From contig NZ_JAQPCG010000003.1 of assembly GCF_028464145.1 (NCBI RefSeq), positions 434,001 to 498,000 of the forward strand: a stretch of 64,000 nucleotides of DNA, in the 5' to 3' direction. The notes under the pieces were generated by a model. It searched no databases, was not told the origin of the DNA, and saw only the letters and a program-made list of their open reading frames with translations. A program made the position numbers and the translations under genes. Position 1 is the first letter of the stretch. The number at the start of each line of letters is the position of its first letter. Positions 61,573-64,000 of the stretch are shown in pieces. Origin of the DNA: Maribacter sp. PR1. GTDB taxonomy: Bacteria > Bacteroidota > Bacteroidia > Flavobacteriales > Flavobacteriaceae.

Positions 61573-62343
61573 TTAATTATAAAGTGCCTTCTCTTTTCCT
61601 AAGTACAAGATGGCTTCGGGCAAATCGAGTTCGTGCGTGGCATTGCCTGTGCGTATATAAAACCGTGACCTCCCGTCCTGACTTAGATAGACCGGTATTT
61701 TGGCCGGGGCTATTTCTATGTAGCACACGTCATTTTCTCCATATCTGTAAAAAGATACATTTACTGCCATACACAAATGGGCACCCACTTTCAGAGATAC
61801 CAACTGCATCAGGTATTGCTCAAAACCATCTGTGTCAGGTTTTTTCAAGGTGTCAAAATCCTGGTTTAGACCGAGGATGTTGCCGTTATCGTCTACTCCT
61901 ATAAGCAAATTACCACCGTTGGTGTTCATAAAACCCGCTATGGTCTTGATAATTACAAATTCCAACTGTTTATTCACTTTGGATTGACGTAAATCCCATC
62001 GCAGACTTGATTTGAACTCCACCAAATCATTCTCGCCTTTTTTAATGAGTTCCAGCAGGGTTTGCCCATCCATCCGTTTCCTGTTCAGTTGAAAAATCTT
62101 TTTTCTGAAAAAGACCATCAAGGCAAGGCTGCTTCCCAATATTCCGAACAACAGGTTTTTAAGGACTTGGTCAACATCGGTAAAACCCCATACGGTTTCA
62201 AAAGCCTCGCCAAGATAGCTTGGCCAGTGACCGGAATCGCCCGACCGGTCAAAGAGAAAAAGGGATAGGCCCAAGGGTTGCAGTATAAAGACCCCAAAGG
62301 CAAAGCCTGCCAAAAGCCATATCCCTATTTTTCTTCTTTGCAT
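61573..62343 (-). CDS. AlbA_2 (Schlafen-type) domain membrane protein
   Basis: This is a 256-residue protein with two N-terminal hydrophobic helices (about residues 6-30 and 57-78) followed by a cytoplasmic AlbA_2/Schlafen AAA_4-type domain. That domain has E-F-K-S-S-L-R-W, I-A-G-F-M-N-T-N-G-G and L-L-I-G-V-D-D-N-G. Such domains bind nucleic acid, and membrane anchoring of one is unusual. No nuclease motif is seen. It lies 42 bp downstream of a SHOCT gene. Confidence 0.85.
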   Translation of the reverse strand: MQRRKIGIWLLAGFAFGVFILQPLGLSLFLFDRSGDSGHWPSYLGEAFETVWGFTDVDQVLKNLLFGILGSSLALMVFFRKKIFQLNRKRMDGQTLLELIKKGENDLVEFKSSLRWDLRQSKVNKQLEFVIIKTIAGFMNTNGGNLLIGVDDNGNILGLNQDFDTLKKPDTDGFEQYLMQLVSLKVGAHLCMAVNVSFYRYGENDVCYIEIAPAKIPVYLSQDGRSRFYIRTGNATHELDLPEAILYLGKEKALYN

Positions 62344-62385
62344 AGATAACGGTGTTATGGTCGTTCGGTCAAAAGCAAAACACTG

Positions 62386-62604
62386 TTATTTTTTGTCCTT
62401 TAACAGGAACGTCTTGCGTTTCTCAAACTCCTCTTCGTCGATTTCGCCGCGGGCGTACCGCTCCCTCAGGGCTTCCATTGCCCTGTCCTTTCTGTTTTTC
62501 TGTCCCGGTGTGGGGTAGGGAATCAGGAATATCCAGAAGATGAGGATTATCCATAACCCCCACCATATCCAGTGCATTCCCCCAAAATACCAATCGTCCA
62601 TCAT
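62386..62604 (-). CDS. SHOCT domain membrane protein
   Basis: This is a 72-residue protein with one membrane helix (about residues 9-29, rich in Trp and Ile) and a C-terminal SHOCT motif (A-L-R-E-R-Y-A-R-G-E-I-D-E-E-E-F). Such proteins are common near metal and stress genes in Bacteroidota. Function unknown. Confidence 0.85.
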   Translation of the reverse strand: MMDDWYFGGMHWIWWGLWIILIFWIFLIPYPTPGQKNRKDRAMEALRERYARGEIDEEEFEKRKTFLLKDKK

Positions 62605-62631
62605 AATTTTCTAGATTTAAAGATTCATGTT

Positions 62632-63003
62632 TCAGTTACTATTGCTATTGCTTGTTTGTTCGAGCCAGTTGTTGGCCATGTTTCCATCTTCAGGTCCGAA
62701 ATATTTTATGTGGGCTTCACTAAACGGCAATAGCGATTCGGTAAACCGTTCTTGCCATGTTTTTTCGCCCACCAAGGCTATTTTCTTAAGCCGTGCTTCT
62801 TCGGGAAAGGAAATATCCAACCTCTCACCGCTGCTTTTCTTCACTCCTTTTTTGCGAGGCTCCATTTCCATATACCAAGCGGCCAGTTCATTGCTTTTCA
62901 AATGTTCATTCAGGGCCTTGACTAAGGTCGCCCCATCATCGGCATCCAGCTCTTGATCTGCGATGGTATATAAGATTTGGTCTTTTTTATAGATTGCTAT
63001 CAT
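62632..63003 (-). CDS. SpoIIAA-like (STAS fold) protein 3, diverged
   Basis: This is a 123-residue protein that shares W-Y-M-E-M-E-P, L-V-G-E-K-T-W-Q-E-R and K-Y-F-G-P-E with the other two SpoIIAA-like proteins but is more diverged at the start. It ends in an Asn/Ser tail. It lies next to a Fur-like gene (34 bp) and a SHOCT gene (27 bp). Confidence 0.75.
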   Translation of the reverse strand: MIAIYKKDQILYTIADQELDADDGATLVKALNEHLKSNELAAWYMEMEPRKKGVKKSSGERLDISFPEEARLKKIALVGEKTWQERFTESLLPFSEAHIKYFGPEDGNMANNWLEQTSNSNSN

Positions 63004-63037
63004 CGTCGTATTCTTTTGATATTATTGTCCTTAAAGG

Positions 63038-63460
63038 TTACTCCAAATTGCCATTGCATTTATTGCATACTCCCGTTACGACCAGATTGATATCCTCTGC
63101 CATATATCCTTGGGGCAGGTTTACCTGCGGGATTTTACGGTCGGTCAAACAAACGGTCTCGTTGCACCTAGTGCAATGAAAATGCAGGTGCAGGTCGTTG
63201 CCCACCTCACATTCACAGTCTTCCTCACAGAGCGCATATTTCATAATGCCCGTACCATCCTCTATCTGATGTACGATGCCTTTTTCCTCAAATGTTTTCA
63301 TCGTCCGGAAAAGGGTGCTCCTTTCGGATATCTCGAAAAAATTCTCTAGCTCTCCCAAACTGATGGCTACCTCGCTTTGCAGTAACTTTTTATAGGTCAA
63401 CAGTCGCATCGGTGTGGGCCGTATTCCCTTGCTTTCCAGTTTTTTGACAATTTTTTCCAT
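63038..63460 (-). CDS. Fur family transcriptional regulator 2
   Basis: This is a 140-residue Fur-type regulator from ATG 63460. The frame is open to 63520, but the longer start overlaps the PII-like gene and adds no homology. The winged-helix part (K-G-I-R-P-T-P-M-R) and the zinc-site segment H-L-H-F-H-C-T-R-C with a second C-N-K-C pair are present. It resembles the Fur gene at 54425-54859 in layout. It may control the RND efflux system that starts at the right edge. Confidence 0.9.
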   Translation of the reverse strand: MEKIVKKLESKGIRPTPMRLLTYKKLLQSEVAISLGELENFFEISERSTLFRTMKTFEEKGIVHQIEDGTGIMKYALCEEDCECEVGNDLHLHFHCTRCNETVCLTDRKIPQVNLPQGYMAEDINLVVTGVCNKCNGNLE

Positions 63461-63470
63461 TTTAAAAGGA

Positions 63471-63809
63471 TTACAGATCGTAGCGTTTAAGGGATTTTCC
63501 TGTTTTGATCTGGAAGGCATCCTCTATATCCGATAAATAGATGATACCGTCCCCTGGGTCGGGCGTTTTACCGTTTTCCGTAATAATATCGATTGCCGCT
63601 TGTGCTTCCTCATTTTGGCATACCAACTCCACTTTTACCACCGGGCTATCGGTAATATTAAAATCAAGGGAGGGTCTTGCTCCTTTTGCCTTGAACGCCC
63701 CGGTGCCCTCTGCTTGTGAGAGCGTCATACTTTTAAAACCGTTATCGCTAAGGGCTTCGATGACCCTTTGTATCCTGTTCGGTTTTACAAATGCTTTTAT
63801 TTCTTTCAT
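63471..63809 (-). CDS. PII-like protein (P-II superfamily)
   Basis: This is a 112-residue ferredoxin-like protein of the PII superfamily. It begins K-E-I-K-A-F-V-K-P-N-R and has a short T-loop region and G-D-G-I-I-Y-L-S-D-I near the end. The usual T-loop Tyr uridylylation site is not evident. PII-like proteins next to metal efflux genes can act as metal or carboxylate sensors. It lies 10 bp upstream of the Fur gene (minus strand), so an operon is likely. Confidence 0.82.
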   Translation of the reverse strand: MKEIKAFVKPNRIQRVIEALSDNGFKSMTLSQAEGTGAFKAKGARPSLDFNITDSPVVKVELVCQNEEAQAAIDIITENGKTPDPGDGIIYLSDIEDAFQIKTGKSLKRYDL

Positions 63810-63923
63810 TTTTAAAATTTTTAAATTTTTAATCGATTTTGAACCGAGCCTGTTTTCTAATTTTTAACTAACCAATTAAGACGATAAACAAACCCGGAAT
63901 CAAAACCTTTGATTTTTAGAGAA

Positions 63924-64000
63924 TTAATGTCCGTGCTCCAATTCGCCTTTAACCATTTCCGAAGAAAGGGTATAGGCTCCATTTGTTACTATTTTGATAT
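63924..64000 (-). CDS. RND periplasmic adaptor (HlyD-like), C-terminal end
   Basis: Only the last 24 codons plus stop are inside the window: I-V-T-N-G-A-Y-T-L-S-S-E-M-V-K-G-E-L-E-H then G-H and TAA at 63926-63924. The V-T-N-G-A-x-x-L-S/D-x-E segment is typical of CzcB/CusB-type adaptors, with a His-ending tail. A second RND efflux system therefore begins beyond the right edge. The preceding gap (63810-63923) shows no gene. Confidence 0.6.
   Translation of the reverse strand, partial: IKIVTNGAYTLSSEMVKGELEHGH

Noticed and set aside
1-64000. CRISPR arrays, rRNA or tRNA genes
   Set aside because: No regularly spaced repeats and no conserved rRNA segment or tRNA cloverleaf were seen when reading both strands; I did not run a covariance search.

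Overview
The window reads as part of a Bacteroidota (most likely marine Flavobacteriaceae) mobile metal-resistance island. The evidence is a CTnDOT-type transfer operon (TraE to TraQ, with DUF4134/DUF4133/DUF3872-like proteins), families typical of the phylum (HYC_CC_PP, DUF3347, Haem_bd, SHOCT and SpoIIAA-like proteins), a scarcity of clear Shine-Dalgarno sites, and Bacteroidota-style repeats. I see no rRNA, tRNA or CRISPR array.

Layout. (1) Positions 1-11611, + strand: the mating-pair-formation operon of an integrative conjugative element. It encodes the pilin-like TraE, TraF, the VirB4-like ATPase TraG, TraI, TraJ, TraK, TraM, TraN and TraO, and ends in a giant TraQ-like lipoprotein built from about eight tandem domains. 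(2) 11633-12415: a small lipoprotein gene and a GC-rich non-coding stretch. (3) 12416-26175 and 44502-45502, - strand: a copper/silver detoxification operon in the order cusA, cusC-like tolC, an HMA-AraC regulator, a multicopper oxidase fused to a beta-barrel, DUF3347, a haem-binding protein, the copA ATPase, PepSY, DUF305, cusB. (4) 26176-44501: an 18.3-kb Tn3-family transposon inserted inside cusA. It has 39-bp core terminal inverted repeats and a 5-bp target duplication, and removing it restores one cusA reading frame. (5) 45622-64000, - strand: further metal and stress genes. These include three heavy-metal P-type ATPases, two CDF-type transporters, a Ca/Na-type antiporter, two Fur-like regulators, a PII-like protein, Usp, bestrophin, YceI, three SpoIIAA-like proteins, several gene relics, and at the right edge the tail of another RND adaptor.

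The standout is region 4. Besides a transposase (tnpA), a serine resolvase (tnpR) and an AAA ATPase, the transposon carries what looks like a self-sufficient uptake [NiFe]-hydrogenase. It encodes the small and large subunits (resembling group 2a, the cyanobacterial HupSL / mycobacterial Huc type), a maturation endopeptidase, HypA, B, F, C, D and E, a nickel-permease-like protein, TPR and NHL-repeat proteins, and two small proteins of unknown function. I know of no described Tn3-family element with such a cargo. If confirmed, it would be a transposable H2-oxidation module, here nested in a conjugative metal-resistance island at the cost of the cusA copper/silver pump.

In the copper operon the CusCBA pump would export Cu(I)/Ag(I) across both membranes, CopA would move Cu(I) to the periplasm, and the multicopper oxidase, DUF305, DUF3347 and PepSY proteins would oxidise or bind periplasmic copper. 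With cusA split, the tripartite pump should be inactive while the rest may still be expressed from promoters outside cusA. All function calls come from reading motifs by eye; no database search was run.
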